Source of the DNA: Bettongia penicillata ogilbyi
Lineage: Eukaryota > Chordata > Mammalia > Diprotodontia > Potoroidae
DNA: 64,000 nt
NCBI GenBank assembly: GCA_023548195.1
Contig: JAJHZJ010000311.1
Location: 4,053,919-4,117,918 of the forward strand
Direction of reading: 5' to 3'
Position numbers and translations under genes: made by a program. Position 1 is the first letter of the stretch; every line of letters begins with the position of its first letter. The notes beneath the pieces are model-generated. The model searched no databases, was not told where the DNA came from, and saw only the letters and a program-made list of their open reading frames with translations. Shown in pieces: positions 11,018 to 48,126 of this stretch.

Positions 11018-11270
11018 CATATAGGGAGGCGGATTCTGGCACACATTAAAGAAAACCTCCCTAACAATTAAAGCTATCTAAATGTGGAATGGGCTATAAT
11101 CAAGGAGTAGTGAGTACTTCATTACTACAAGTGTTTAAGCTAAGGTCAGCTAAGGTCCACCACTTGTGGAGGGTGTTGTAGAGGGGTCCTTGCTTCAGAT
11201 ATAGCCTGGACTGAAAAACCTCTGAGTTTCCTTCCAGCTAGGAGAGTCTACGATTCTATATCCATTCTCT
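11018..11270 (+). mobile_element. CR1/L3-like LINE 3' end
   Basis: It reads aaaacctccctaacaattaa, atgtggaatgggctataatc, ggagggtgttgtagaggggt, then ggactgaaaaacctctgag. It is a second copy of the family at 8811-9520 and carries a 10-bp tandem duplication (agctaaggtc). Confidence 0.6.
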
Positions 11271-11456
11271 AAGAACAGACAAGATAAAAGTTACTAATCA
11301 ACAAACTTAGTGGGTACATAATAAGTATGCACTGATAACCTGACAATGGCTCACATTCAAGGCGGGAAATGTCATAGATTGAAAGTTGGGAACTGCCATA
11401 AATCAAAAAAAACAGGTGAAAACATCCTAAATTTTTGCCTCTGTGAAAACCAAAAC

Positions 11457-11480
11457 CTCTTAGACCAAATGGTCTAAGAG
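11457..11480 (-). other. Perfect 10-bp hairpin in CBL 3' UTR
   Basis: CTCTTAGACC, then AAAT, then GGTCTAAGAG: ten perfectly paired bases with a four-base loop. On the CBL strand the loop is ATTT. No function is known to me. Confidence 0.6.
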
Positions 11481-11533
11481 AAACTCTCAAGTAATTTGGT
11501 TTGGATCCCTGAATGTTAAGAGGCATTTACTAA

Positions 11534-11960
11534 GGGGCTGCCCATCAATTGGGAAGTGACTGAACAAATTATAGCATGTGAATGTAATGGAATACTACTG
11601 TGTTGTAGAAATGAAGAAAGAGATAGCTGCAGAGACCTGGGGAAACTTCCATGGATGGATGGAAAGTGAAATGAAAAGAACCAGGAGAACTACTTAAAGC
11701 ATAACATCAATACTGTAAAAATGTGAACGACTTCAGAAGCCTGATCACCGGTCAAGCATTACTCTGAAGGACCAACGATGAAGAATATTACCCATATCTG
11801 ACAGAAGGGAGGTGGACTAGTATGTAGAACGAAACACACATTTTTGGAATTGATCAATATGGAAATCTGCTTTGCTTGACGATGCTTATTTGTTAGAAGG
11901 GTTTTATTTTTATTTTTTCTTTGAAGTAGAGAGAGGGAGGCTGCAGGAAGCAAAAAAGAG
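11534..11960 (+). mobile_element. L1 3' end fragment
   Basis: It starts ggctgcccatcaattgggaa, continues with aatgtaatggaatactactg and gaaccaggagaac, then the 3' UTR part gaccaacgatgaagaatatt and ttttggaattgatcaatatg. It is antisense to CBL. Confidence 0.7.
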
Positions 11961-12145
11961 GTATTTGCCAAATACCTGCTGTCACTATGTAACATATCCC
12001 CAAACAGACAACCTCATGTATAAGGCTTTGGAATGAGTTTTTGCAAGTCAAAAAGGGAAGAAACTGTCTATACTCTATTCAAACAGAACAGTAAACTGCA
12101 GATAGGGAAACCTTGTATCCACATAAAAAGGAGTATGTGTAGCAG

Positions 12146-12178
12146 AAAAAAAAAAAATATATATATATATATATATTT
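12146..12178. repeat. poly(A)-(AT)n microsatellite
   Basis: An A-run followed by about ten AT units in the CBL 3' UTR. Confidence 0.9.
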
Positions 12179-13509
12179 ATGGAAGCACAACACCCCACAA
12201 CAACACTAAAACAAGGAAGAATTCCAACATCAGATTCTAACAGTGCACAAAGAAATTCCTGGGATTTGTTCTTTAATCATCCCCAGTTCAACGTCTTTAT
12301 GTAAAGGCAGTCGGTCTGGTATCAAGTGGTAATGCTCTACACTGGTCCCCAACAGTGGATGGTGCTTCACTAGAACAAATTCTACTTCCTTCCTACCCAC
12401 TCCTGAGGCCTGAATGTGACATGTGTGTGTGAAGGGAAGCTTTTCTTTATCTTCCTTGAGAGATTAAAAGGATGGATCTGGGCCTACTCCCTAGCTGCAG
12501 CAACTTACTCTATGGAGGGGTACAAAAGCTAAGAATAGGGCAGAGAGGTAAAAAGAGGCTATATTCTTAAATGTTACAATCACACAAAAGTCAGTCTCTA
12601 AGCCCATGGATAAGTACCAGCCTAAGCTGAGAGTTAACAGTTACACATTGTGACACCAAAAAAAAGTGCCCCATAATTTTGGGAAGATAAAAAGGAAGCT
12701 TTTCTGAAAATGATAATTTGGCCCTTGTTGAAGGAAGACACCTGCAAAGGCTAAAAGAAATTTAATAGGAAAGCTAGCCAGACTGATGGATGCTTACACT
12801 TAGTCTTCTTTTTCCAGTCATTATACAAAGAAATATAGCACATGGCCCAAGGTTCCTGAAAGCTTCCCAGTATCTGGATTATAACATTATCTTAGATACA
12901 ATGCTCCTTTCCTACAAAGCAGAAAAGTATCTCTTAGAGCACACACCTAACACAAACTCAACTGATTCCTCTTCTTGAAGGATAAGGAATGTATCTGAAG
13001 GCCTCTAGCTCAGTTCAACCAGTGTTTAATTAGGATAGTTAAAATATCTTACTTTGCCAAATTCAATGTTCCTATAGAAACAGCATTTCGGAGTGACCAG
13101 TGTTAGCTGCTAAAGTCAAACATATTTGTAATGATAATGCAACAATACTTTATCCCCCACTCTCCTTACTCTGCCAGCCCCCTCCCCCCCCCAAAAAAAA
13201 AAAACCTAACACAACCACATATAAAACGGAATCTCTCATAAACTCCCTGGCTTCACTTAAGTTAGTCATAATCAGTCCATGGCCAATGACAAGAGTACCA
13301 TGGACAGCAAAGCAAATGACAGAAAAAGAGACAGTTTTAAAATTTCAGGACTTTAGCTATGCACATGATAATCTGGAGTAGCGTTATACACACTAGGGGG
13401 GTATAATACCACAGTAGATGCAAGTAACCGAAAGATCCCTTCCTAAACCTCTTGTGCCTATCCCCAGGAAATAGAGGCCTGTCTGGGGTTAATCTTCTGA
13501 CCACAGGAT

Positions 13510-13512
<3 letters not shown>

Positions 13513-13553
<41 letters not shown>
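13513..13553. repeat. (CA)n microsatellite, about 20 units
   Basis: Uninterrupted CA dinucleotides, about 380 bp beyond the CBL stop, within the 3' UTR. CBL mRNA would carry (UG)n here. Confidence 0.95.
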
Positions 13554-13934
13554 CCCTAAGCTGGAAAACTCAAAGCCCTCAGTTTGGTTTTTCTGTCAAA
13601 ATACTTGTCCTGCTGCCCTTGGACTGCTCCCTAAGGGGCTGACTTGCACCACATCATGTCATCATAAAAATGAACGCTCTCTCTAAATGGGGACAGAAGG
13701 CAAGCTGCCCTCAAACACACACTATAAAGTGAACAAAACAAAACAACATCCTAGTTGCTTGCTCTGCATTTGTTCCACTGCTTTGAAATCTTGAACCACA
13801 GATGAGACAACCACCAGACAAGGGCAAGACTTCAGTCTGAAGTCTCCAAAAAAACCCTCTGCCCTCTCAGGTGCTCCTGGAGCATGGCACCCAGCTCACT
13901 GGTCCACTGAAATTAGAGGTAAGGAGGTGATGTG

Positions 13935-38823
<24,889 letters not shown>

Positions 38824-38984
38824 TTATGTAAAACACACATGGCTAGAAATATACAGTGGCAAAGTTACAAAGGTATTCAAAAATATCTAGAAACTATCTG
38901 GATATTTTCTCTGGCCAATACTGTTGAAAAATACTTTTCTATTCCATCACTCTTGTTCTGTCAAAGATGGAAAGAAGATCTTTT

Positions 38985-39365
38985 CATTAAACAGCTCAGT
39001 AGCACTACAAAATTTTCCAGATATTTTCCTCAAAACAACCACATGGATAGAAAATGCTATCATATCGACAGAAAGAACTATGGAGCTTGAATATAGACTG
39101 AAGCAGGCTAATTTCACGCTTTTGTTTTTCATGACTTTTCCCTTTGGTTCTGTTCCTTCTTTCACAACATAACTAATGTGGAAATATGTTTAACATGATT
39201 GCACATGTACAACCTACATCAGATTGCTTGCTGTCTTAGGGAGGGGGTAATGAGAAGGAAGGAGAAAAATTTAGAACTCAAAATCTTACAAAAAAAATTA
39301 ATGATGAAAACTATCTCTACATATAGTTGGAAAAAATAAAATACTATTTGCCAAAAAAAAAAGAA
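38985..39365 (+). mobile_element. L1 3' end with poly(A)
   Basis: The 3' UTR text tatggagcttgaatatagac, tttcacaacataactaatgt, gtttaacatgattgcacatg, ttagaactcaaaatctt and atagttggaaaaaataaaat ends in an A-rich tail at about 39350-39363. It lies 0.2 kb upstream of CBL exon 3. Confidence 0.8.
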
Positions 39366-39399
39366 AAGTTAAAAAACCTAACCCTGTGAGCTAACTAGT

Positions 39400-39481
39400 A
39401 AAAAAGTTCTTATCTCCATTTTACAAAAGGAGAAACCATGGTTCAGCAAGCTAAAGGGATTCCTCTGTAGTTACATGCAGT
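39400..39481 (-). mobile_element. SINE fragment
   Basis: + strand cttatctccattttacaaaa and ggagaaaccatggttcagca are the reverse of the SINE tail region. Confidence 0.45.
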
Positions 39482-40210
39482 CATTCATTTAGTCAACAAT
39501 CATTTATTATGTGCCCAGCAAGGTGCTAAATGCAGAAGATATAAGAAAGGGCCAGAAGTTCCTGCTTTCAAAGTACACATATCCTGGGGAGATAACAAAC
39601 AAGTTGATCAATTGATGAGAGTCAGAGTGCAAAGAATTATCAAGAGATTAAGAGAGATAAGGGAAGAGAGCATAGCCAGTAAAAATGTGATGGTTTCGGA
39701 ATGTAATGAAGGATGGAAGAAATGGAGATCATAAGATTAAAAAACTAGGCTAATAGTTGTCAGGCTTAGGGAAACAAGGAATCATAAAATCAGAAGAAGG
39801 AATTTTAGAGTTCATGAACATGGAAGTAAAGAACCCTTGTGGGTAATGGTAAGATCAAGGGTGTAACCATCTGTTTATGCTGTTGGGGGAAATAGAAAAA
39901 CAGATCATGAGAACTGAGTTGATTGAGGAACAGGGAAATTAAGAGTATTCAAGGGAGCAAGAAAGATTGTAAACTAGGCACTGAACTCAATGAAGAATGA
40001 GAATGGGGGAAAGGGGAGGGGGGTGCTGAGTAGACATGAAAATTACATATAGTAATCACCAGAATCTACATTGGGTGATAAATCAAGAAAGTTTGAAATT
40101 AAGGGAGAAGTTGATCAATAGGGAGCAGTAATAAGGAACAAGGAGTATTCCTGTTCCTCCAAGACCAGTGAATAAGAGAAAATTTAGTTAATTCAGTGGT
40201 AGAACAAGGC
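39482..40210 (+). repeat. Dispersed mammalian repeat, second type of tail
   Basis: It starts cattcatttagtcaacaatc, atttattatgtgcccagcaa and ggtgctaaatgc, then a GA-rich body that partly resembles 25180-26060. It also contains an A/G-rich run at 40000-40025. Confidence 0.4.
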
Positions 40211-42173
40211 CTAGAACCAGGAGGTCTGGAATTTAAGTACATATTATATGCTCTTTTAGATATCAAGCTAGCTCTCTTAATGTTTTACGAAAACTGTTAA
40301 CAACCCAGGGAAATGAAATCCCATCACACATGAAAAAGGAAAGCTCCCAAGTGTTACAGGGGTAAAGCAAGCAACAATTAATGTTATCTTAAATCATGCA
40401 TCTTAATTTAACTTGCAGATAGGTTTGAATTAAAGACACAGGGCTCTTTTAGATTAGCAGTTTAGAGAATTTTATGTTAGAGAATAAGCACTACACAAAG
40501 TCGGCCAGAGCCACTCACTCACTGAAAGTTCTAAAAACTATAGAAATACCAGGAAAACAAAATTTTACTATTTACTGCTATTTCCTATTTGTTTTGCATA
40601 ACTTCATGTAGTTCAGACTCAGCTCATGTTAGTAGGATAAATAATAAACATTAATCTAAGCTAAATGAACATGTATAGAACCTTTCTGTATAATTACAAC
40701 AGGGAAATAGATTGTATTTTTTTTTTTATAATTCATTGGAGAGGTCTCAGGAAAAGTATAACAGACATGAAATCAGAGTTATGCAAACTTAAGTACCGGT
40801 TAAGTTACATTTAAGACTGTTCATCAACAAAGACCTGCATAAGTTTCCTGTATTCTAAACAGTTACTGCTCTATGACAAGTAGCTGGCTAATCAACCCAA
40901 GTACACTTTTTGCAATAGATGGAGGATCAAAACTTGCTCATAAAGAATAATGAAGTATAATTACCAAAAAGTATAAAGTCATCAAGAGGATTCTCACATT
41001 TCAAATACATCTTAACCCCTTTATAATGGTAATGCTAGAAGCAGAACTAAGATCCACCTATTCTATAAGCTAAATGCCTAAAGCTTTTTATTATACCACA
41101 GAGACACCATACATCAGGTTCCAGGCCACTGCAACAAAGCACAAATATTTTTGGTTTCCATACCAGCAATTCCTTATACTGATAAAAATCAAGGTCTGGA
41201 AACGTCACAACCACCCCCATTTTTTAAAAGAAACATAGCAAGAGTATTTGTCAGGACAAAGTTAATTTGAAGGCTGTAACAAGGACATACTACTAGTATA
41301 TCTCAAATAACAAGTTTCACTCTGAAAACAAAAGGCATTTCTTACAATGATTATGGATAAAGTTTTCAGAAAAGAAAAACCAATTTCACCTTAATTTTGA
41401 TTATTTCTGAAGAGTCTAGGAATATCTGAATAATAAAAAATAGTTCTCCTATGATCTAGTGTTGATACCTGCGCTTCAAAAGATCTACTTCAAAAAGTAT
41501 TAACTCACTCAAGTTTTCAATCATTTCCATAGTTTACTCCAGAGCTAAATCATTTAATTCTTTTAATACCTCTAGTACCACTAGAACTGAATGTCACTGA
41601 GGAATACCTTAGTTCAAAAAACTCCCAAACATACCTACTCTAAATACTTTACTGAAACAGAACTTAAAAAAAAAATGTTCAAATAACCAACAAGTAAGTC
41701 AGACATGAGGGGAAATCTGTAATTTTAAATCATCCACTGACAAGGATCACAACCCCTTTATGAACTAATATTATCTTCTAGGGTTTCTATAATCAAAAAA
41801 ATTAACTCCACAGAATACCTGGTAATCAGTTTCTCTCAACTTGCCAGGCTGGTTCCTAAAAAAATGAACTAATAAAGAGTCTATCACATGGTCATATTCA
41901 AGCCCCTTTCAAACACAGCTGTCCAAAGACTCTCCTGCTGGCTTAGGCTTTGAGAATCCAAGATCACCAGGATATGATTTGGGAATAAGAAATAAGTCTT
42001 ATATGCGTACCTTTTGAAGTACCAGCATTAAAGTTATTCCTAACCCCTGCATATTTCTTAATATTCTCTAATTTTATCCTTTGAAGGAACTATCATTATA
42101 AAAGAATATAAAACCACTTTATGTATTTTTATAAAATAGCTAAGTTTTTAAAGTATAACAAGCTAATAGGTAT

Positions 42174-42960
42174 GATGGGGCACTAATGATGAACCCTTAA
42201 GTCCCTGAACCCAGATCTCTGTCGTTTGCCTAAGGCATCAGGCCCACCTCAATCAATAATCCTTTTACCTGCCTGGTGTGTCTATAAAGGGGGGGGGGGG
42301 GGGGAATGGGGGGGGAGCTTGCTTGCAGCTCCTGACACTTAACTGCTTCCATTGTCTGTCCGCACCTGGCCCCAACCCAGGCTACTTGCCACTTCTCTCC
42401 TCAATCCTATCCAGATCTTCCCACAGTCTTTCAGTAAAAAATTAATCTTCCCCTCATCAACTGCTCAAATTCTTAAAATCTGGTGCCACAGACTCACTGG
42501 GAGTCTCCCCATCCAACCAGTGTCTTAATAAAGCTGACACTTGGACTGAAAGAAAGCTTGGGTGATTGAATTCTTTAGAGGCACACCTCCACCCAAAACC
42601 TGAATTTTGGAGTACCAAGAATATATAGACAGCATGTATCTCTTGAACAGGAAGGGGTGGAGCAGGAAGGGTGGAACAGGAAGAGGCAGAGCTAGAGCAG
42701 AGCTGAGAGGAAGATTAGTCAGAGCTGGGAAGGACAGAGAAAGCAGGCAGCTGGCTGTGAGTGAGAGAAGGACATTTTGCTTAGGGGAGCCTGTTTGTGG
42801 GAAAGTCTGATAATGTGTATAGACTTCTTGGTTACTGTGGTGGATTTCTTTGTTGCTATGATGGATTTGACTTTCTGGTCTTAGGATCCACCTTTCTGGT
42901 GCCTGAATAAATGTTTTGGTTCTGTTTTCCATGTGGAGAGGCTGTTGTTTTTCATGATTC
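42174..42960 (+). mobile_element. LTR-like sequences, possibly two adjacent fragments
   Basis: The first part has a TATA box (tataaa, 42283-42288), a G-run, then AATAAA at 42525-42530 and gctgacacttggactgaaag. The second has AATAAA at 42904-42909 and ggttctgttttccatgtgga. The TATA-to-poly(A) spacing looks retroviral. No coding region, primer-binding site or clear target duplication was seen, so the limits are uncertain. Confidence 0.4.
42289..42315. repeat. G16 and G8 homopolymer runs
   Basis: Sixteen consecutive G (42289-42304), aat, then eight G (42308-42315), directly after tataaa. Confidence 0.9.
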
Positions 42961-43564
42961 GGAATTACACCAGCATATTCATAGCTGATGTAGGCACTGT
43001 GAACACTGCATTGGCACTACACCACAATCGCTATGTCTGCTTATTTTTCCCTCCTCCAGTATTCCCTCTCCTTTCCATATTTATACATTAAAGTGTCTCA
43101 TTAGGCAATCTGTAACATTTAACCTCCTGGTCAAAATTCATTGGAAACCTCAGAGGTTGAGTTTTTTCTCCTTTACTATAAAATACAGGAATACTATAAA
43201 ATACATGGAAAACTGCAATCTCCATTTTAGCACTGCATATTGCCCAGGAAATATAAATATTTTATCTAACCTTTTCTCTTTTAAATATGGCAATGAAACA
43301 TTTGCATTCTTTTCTTAATGAACCAGTTCACAAATATCAAGTCATCTGACACGAGTCCTCTATGACTTGCAGCAAGCTATTCCCTTTCAACTTCCCAGTT
43401 TGTTAGATAAAGAGTTATTCCAAAATGAAGACATCAAATATTGAATTATAATTTTTCTCCAGTTTGCTAAATTTCTAAATAACTTGTGAATAACTAAAAA
43501 ATAAAAAGCATGCCAAAATAAACAGCTTATTAACCATGTATATTTCTCTTTTAACATTAGCTTT

Positions 43565-43800
43565 TAGAAATTCCATTCAAGAATGAACGAATATTCCAGG
43601 ACTGATGAACTATGCTACCTACCTCTTGACCAAGAGGTAATGGATTTAAGATGGATTCAAGAGCAGAATGAGATGTACAGTTTTTAACATGGGCAATGGA
43701 GGAAAGTATTTTTCTTAACTATGCATATTTTTATAATTTATGGGGCAGGAAGGAGAGAAAACTAATGCTTGGTAACTTAAAAAAAAACCTTTAAAAAAAG
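43565..43800 (+). mobile_element. L1 3' UTR fragment
   Basis: It contains ggactgatgaactatgctac, ctacctcttgaccaagaggt and attcaagagcagaatgagat, the same 3' UTR text as 35820-35920. Confidence 0.65.
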
Positions 43801-44144
43801 AATTCGTGAAAAACCATTTGTTAAACCCTTGTAATTTATATTACATGTATAGTGGGTGCTTCTCATGGAATATACAAATACAAAAGAGAAGTGGCCTCTG
43901 CCTTCAAGGAATTTATAATTTAATAAGGCAAGACAACACATGAGAAGTTAGTGGCTAATGAAGAATGCTTTCCTCTGTCTGGGAAATCACAGAACTGTTA
44001 AAGGGAGCTGTGGCAAGTCAATTCTTATGCACAGCACAGGAATATGGCAGTAAGATAATCAGAGTGAAATGTGGAAAAGAACTTCATATGTAAATAGCAC
44101 CAGAATATGGTTTTTTAAAACCATTAATACGGCATTAATACGGT

Positions 44145-44230
44145 TTTAGAGTCAAAGGAAAGCTTAATGATCATCTAGTCTAACCTCATTTTGCAAATGA
44201 GGAAAGTGAAACAGAATTCTATGACAATCA
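44145..44230 (-). mobile_element. SINE fragment
   Basis: + strand atgatcatctagtctaacct and cattttgcaaatgaggaaa are the reverse of a MIR/Ther-type SINE. Confidence 0.5.
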
Positions 44231-44340
44231 GTTGTTTTTCTTGAATTTAGAGAAAGTAATTTCAAGTTATTAAATACATTATGCCATATTAACACTTAAA
44301 AATCTGTCATTTTCTATAATACCAGTGAGTGGCCTTTGCT

Positions 44341-44600
44341 TCTCAGGCAGCTAGATGGATCAATGGCTATAGCACTGGGTCTAAAGTCTGCAACCTGAGT
44401 TCAAATCTGTACTCAGACAATTATTAGCAAGTTACTTAAACTGTCTGCCTCAGTTTCTTCAACTGTAAAAAGGGGATAAAAATAGGATCTACCTCACAGG
44501 GTTGTACTGAGGATCAAACGAGATAATATTTGTAAAAAAAAACCCTTAGCACAGTGCTTGGAACACATAAGAGGTACTTAATAAATGTTTATTCTCTTTC
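44341..44600 (+). mobile_element. Marsupial SINE, near full length
   Basis: It starts ctcaggcagctagatggatc, then atagcactgggtctaaagtc, gagttcaaatctgtactcag, gtctgcctcagtttcttcaa, gggttgtactgaggatcaaa and the tail taagaggtacttaataaatg. Confidence 0.87.
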
Positions 44601-45649
44601 CTTTCTGCCCCCACCACCACTTCTGTTTTAGACCATTTATACTGCCTACCAACAATCCCATCACAAAAAGCTGCCAAGGCAATATTATTAGAGTTCTCAA
44701 AGGCCCTCAGAAATGCTCCATGTACTTTCCTTTCTGGAAAAATTTGCTTACTATATGAAATAGCAACACAAAAGATGAAGATGACTTCATGAATGTAGTT
44801 CTTAAACTGCAATCACTCTTCATATAACTTAAGGCATTATTACTGCTACCATTTAGATATTCTTCTTTTGACTAAGGAGGAAATTAGAAATTTAAAAGGC
44901 TAAGGGGTAGATCTCAATCCACAGAGCAAACATGAAACAAAAATACCATTATTTTCATCCTAAATTTTTTTAAATATCAGATTTTTTTTCACATAGTGAC
45001 CAGGAGATGTGAACATTTCCAAAATGTTCAAAAACTGAGTATAACTCTAAGTATCGTTAGAGCAAATGTTCAAAAAACTAATGAAAAAGTCTCCTACCTA
45101 AAGTAACTTTTAAAGCTTTTAAGAGCTTAAATTAGCTAACTGGTTGTACTGTTGCAATCACCCCAAACATTTGTTTCTTCCACATATCCTCTTGATTTCA
45201 TCATCTCTGCCCACTCTGCGTGCTACCTTTTCATAATACAATCAACTAACCCCACAGACAAAACATCCCAGCTGAAATGGGAGTCCCAGGGAATGATGTT
45301 TTGAGAACAAGCCTTGTGGGAAATGAGTCTTGGGGACTTATCCCCTTTCCTATTACAACTATATAAGCTTTAGCTAGACTACTTGCCCTTGAGGGTAGCA
45401 GGGGAAATAGCCATCTCTAAGCAGTGGCATATAAATGACACTATTTCTTTGACGTGCTAGAAGAAAAACCAATATTAATACAAAATTAGAAAAACAAAAA
45501 TGAGAAAAAGATATGCATTAATTAAAACTCTCATCTGACCAAAAGCAAAAAACAAAAAAACAAAAAAAAACCAGCCATGTTATTATGCTGAAGAATGTGA
45601 AATGGATAGAAGAACTGTTTGAGATTTAGGGGTGATAAGACTCTGAAAT

Positions 45650-46090
45650 TCAAGGGAAAGCAATGCAGGTCCTGCCTCGAATGAATCTGACCCAAGCCTT
45701 CTTTCAGCCAAAAAAAAGGTTTATTAGAACACCAATTGGGTGGGCAAACTTTTAAGAATCCACCCTTTGGTCAGATTTTATGAATCTGAGCATTTGTGTG
45801 TCACTTGCCATGGCTCAGACCGAATTGGAGCCATTGGCCAGAATCTTGGGGAATCTGAGCAATTTAATGGAGGTAAGATGGACCTTACACACAGAAAGAC
45901 TATGGGAAGGATCTAGGAGAGGCCAAGTAGTAGGGGTGATTGGAAGGTAACAGAGAAGGACCCAGAAGGTACAGGGTGCCCCAGGCAAATGCCAGAGACC
46001 ACATGGGAGAGATCAGGGGTTTTTCCTTTTTGGGGTCCACATCCCAAAAACATGGTCTTTTCCTTTTAGGAGTTCAACTCCCATCCCCAT
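45650..46090 (-). mobile_element. Possible LTR fragment
   Basis: The - strand has AATAAACC near 45722-45727 followed by a T-run, and U3-like GC-richer sequence to 46090. No termini or target duplication was recognised. The call is weak. Confidence 0.2.
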
Positions 46091-46493
46091 CAGAATGATA
46101 TGCTTAAAAAGATTATAACAATTTTATTCAGAAGTTTAACCAATTTAAGAACTAACAAACACATGATGACAAGACCAAAAGAGGCTAAAATCTTAATTTG
46201 GAATCACTTAATCTACTTTCCAAGTGAAAAGATGTCAGCCTGAGGCAGTATTACTTTTGAATATCAATTTGTTTCCTAAATCTTAAGGAGAAACTCAGTG
46301 GAAGTTTCTCAGCAATATCTCTTCAAAATAAGGAGTAGAAGAAAAACCATATTTAAAGAATGTTTGGTAAGGAACTTAACCAGGCAAAATCATAACAAAG
46401 GAACTTAAAGATGAACTTGAAAGGGAGACAATCAACAGATGGAAGAGAGAAAATATGGCAAAGGTTTTTTAAAAAATAAACTTCATCAGAGGT

Positions 46494-46905
46494 GGAGCCA
46501 AGATGGCAGAGTGAGAGCAACTACTCACCTAAGCTCTAAGACAAAATCCTTCAGCTACCTCTAAAAAGAGAATCTGAACAAATTTTAGAGTGGCAGAATC
46601 CAATAGAAGACAGAGTGCAGCATATTTCCAATCCAGGGCAGACTGGAAGATCAAGGGGAAGAATCTGTTGCATGGGGCTGGAGAAGTGCACAGCACACAG
46701 GCTGTACCAGTGAAGATCCCAGCATAGCAAAGCCAAGCAGGAAGTCCCAGGCAGTCTGAATCAGCAGCCCTACAGATTCTCAAACACATCATCCCAGGAC
46801 AGGAGTCAAGTGGAACTGAGCGTGAGAGAACCACAGAACCCCAGGTTAACTGCAGCAACCGCTCCTGACACTATAAGCCTACAGAAAAAATGTCTATAGG
46901 TCACC
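46494..46905 (+). mobile_element. L1/HAL1-type 5' UTR fragment
   Basis: It begins aggtggagccaagatggcag and matches the HAL1 5' end at 48127 over its first ~200 bp (aacaaattttagagtggcag, ccagggcagactggaag). It is cut off where the next L1 5' end starts. Confidence 0.65.
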
Positions 46906-48126
46906 AACTTGAACTTCTGGGAGCCAAGATGGAGGCGTGATTGGTAAATGCTATCCCCCTCCCCTTGTTGACCTTAAAAAACCCAGAGAATATTTCCCCA
47001 GGAGAAATCTGGGAACAGTGAGATTCGCAGAAGGGGTAAACAGTCTCTTAACCCATGAGGCTAAGAAAACTGCAAAGAGGGGTCCCTCTAGCAGTGGCTG
47101 AAGGAGATCAGAGAAGGACCACAGCTGTCCCAAACAGCCCAACCTCAGAAAATTGTGAGGAGATTCTGAGCCAGAAGTGGGTAGAGCCCATGAACGTCAA
47201 TACCAGAACCTCAGGTGTGCCTCAGCACAGTCAGGGGAATTGAGAAGTCACTAATACAAACAGGATTCATCAACCACTAAACCTGCCTATGCTCAGGGGA
47301 GGAGATCTCCTGTGGCCTGATCATCCCTCACCCACACTTAACAAAGCTAGCTCCAGCGTAACACTGGGGAAATTCAGAAAGACATCACCTGGCCTCTGCT
47401 TTGGCCAGCCAGCTTAGCAGCAGGAAAGCTACAGCATTCTAGCTTCCAGCTCAAAGAACCAGAAGCCACAATACACAAAGCATCAAGTACTAAAGCACAA
47501 AAACTGTGGGACAGAGTCCCCTGTGTCCCAGAAGCAGAGATCCACTTTAAAAGCCAGGAAAAGGGTGATCCTCGTGAGCAAGAAGCAAACCAGAAAAGAT
47601 AAGACCACAGAATCTTTCTATGGGGACAAGGATCAAAAACACGAACACCAAAGAGTTTGGTCAGCACTGAGACTGTATTCCCATCTGAAACTTCAGAAGA
47701 GAATATTAACCAGCCTCAAGTCCAAAGAGCATTCTTAGAAGAGCCCAGGAAGGATTTTGAAAGCCAAATTAGGGAAGTAGAAGAAAAACTCGCCAATGAT
47801 ATTAAAAATATGAAAAAAGAAATCATGGAATATTCTAAAAGGATAATTGTACAAATGGAAAAGGAAGTACAAAACCTAACTGAGAAAATTGGACAAATGG
47901 AAAGGGAAGCATAAAACCTAACTGGGAAAACTAGACAAACGGAAAAGTACAAAAACTAATCAAAGAAAATGATTTCTTAAAAGGAACAATTGGACAGATG
48001 GAAAAGGAGATGCAAAAGTTAACTGTAAAAAACAATTTGTGAAAAATTAGAATTGGCCAAGTAGAAGCTAACTACTCATGAGACACGGGGAATCAGTCAA
48101 ACAGAATCTAAAGAATGAAATGATAG

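Larger units (their letters stand above)
3470..13934 (-). other. CBL: CBL 3' UTR, about 10.5 kb
   Basis: All sequence between the CBL stop and the probable poly(A) signal lacks splice-joined coding sequence and is taken as one long last-exon UTR. Human CBL also has an unusually long 3' UTR (about 8 kb, from memory). It includes an L1 fragment (7250-7720), SINEs (8585-8740, 9015-9225, 10143-10318), CR1-like pieces (8811-9520, 11018-11270), an L1 3' end (11534-11960), a perfect hairpin (11457-11480) and CA and AT microsatellites. The stretches 3600-6400, 12200-13500 and 13560-13934 show no recognisable repeat. Confidence 0.65.

Noticed and set aside
13337..13549. Open frame with CVCVCV repeat
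   Set aside because: Translation of the CA microsatellite.
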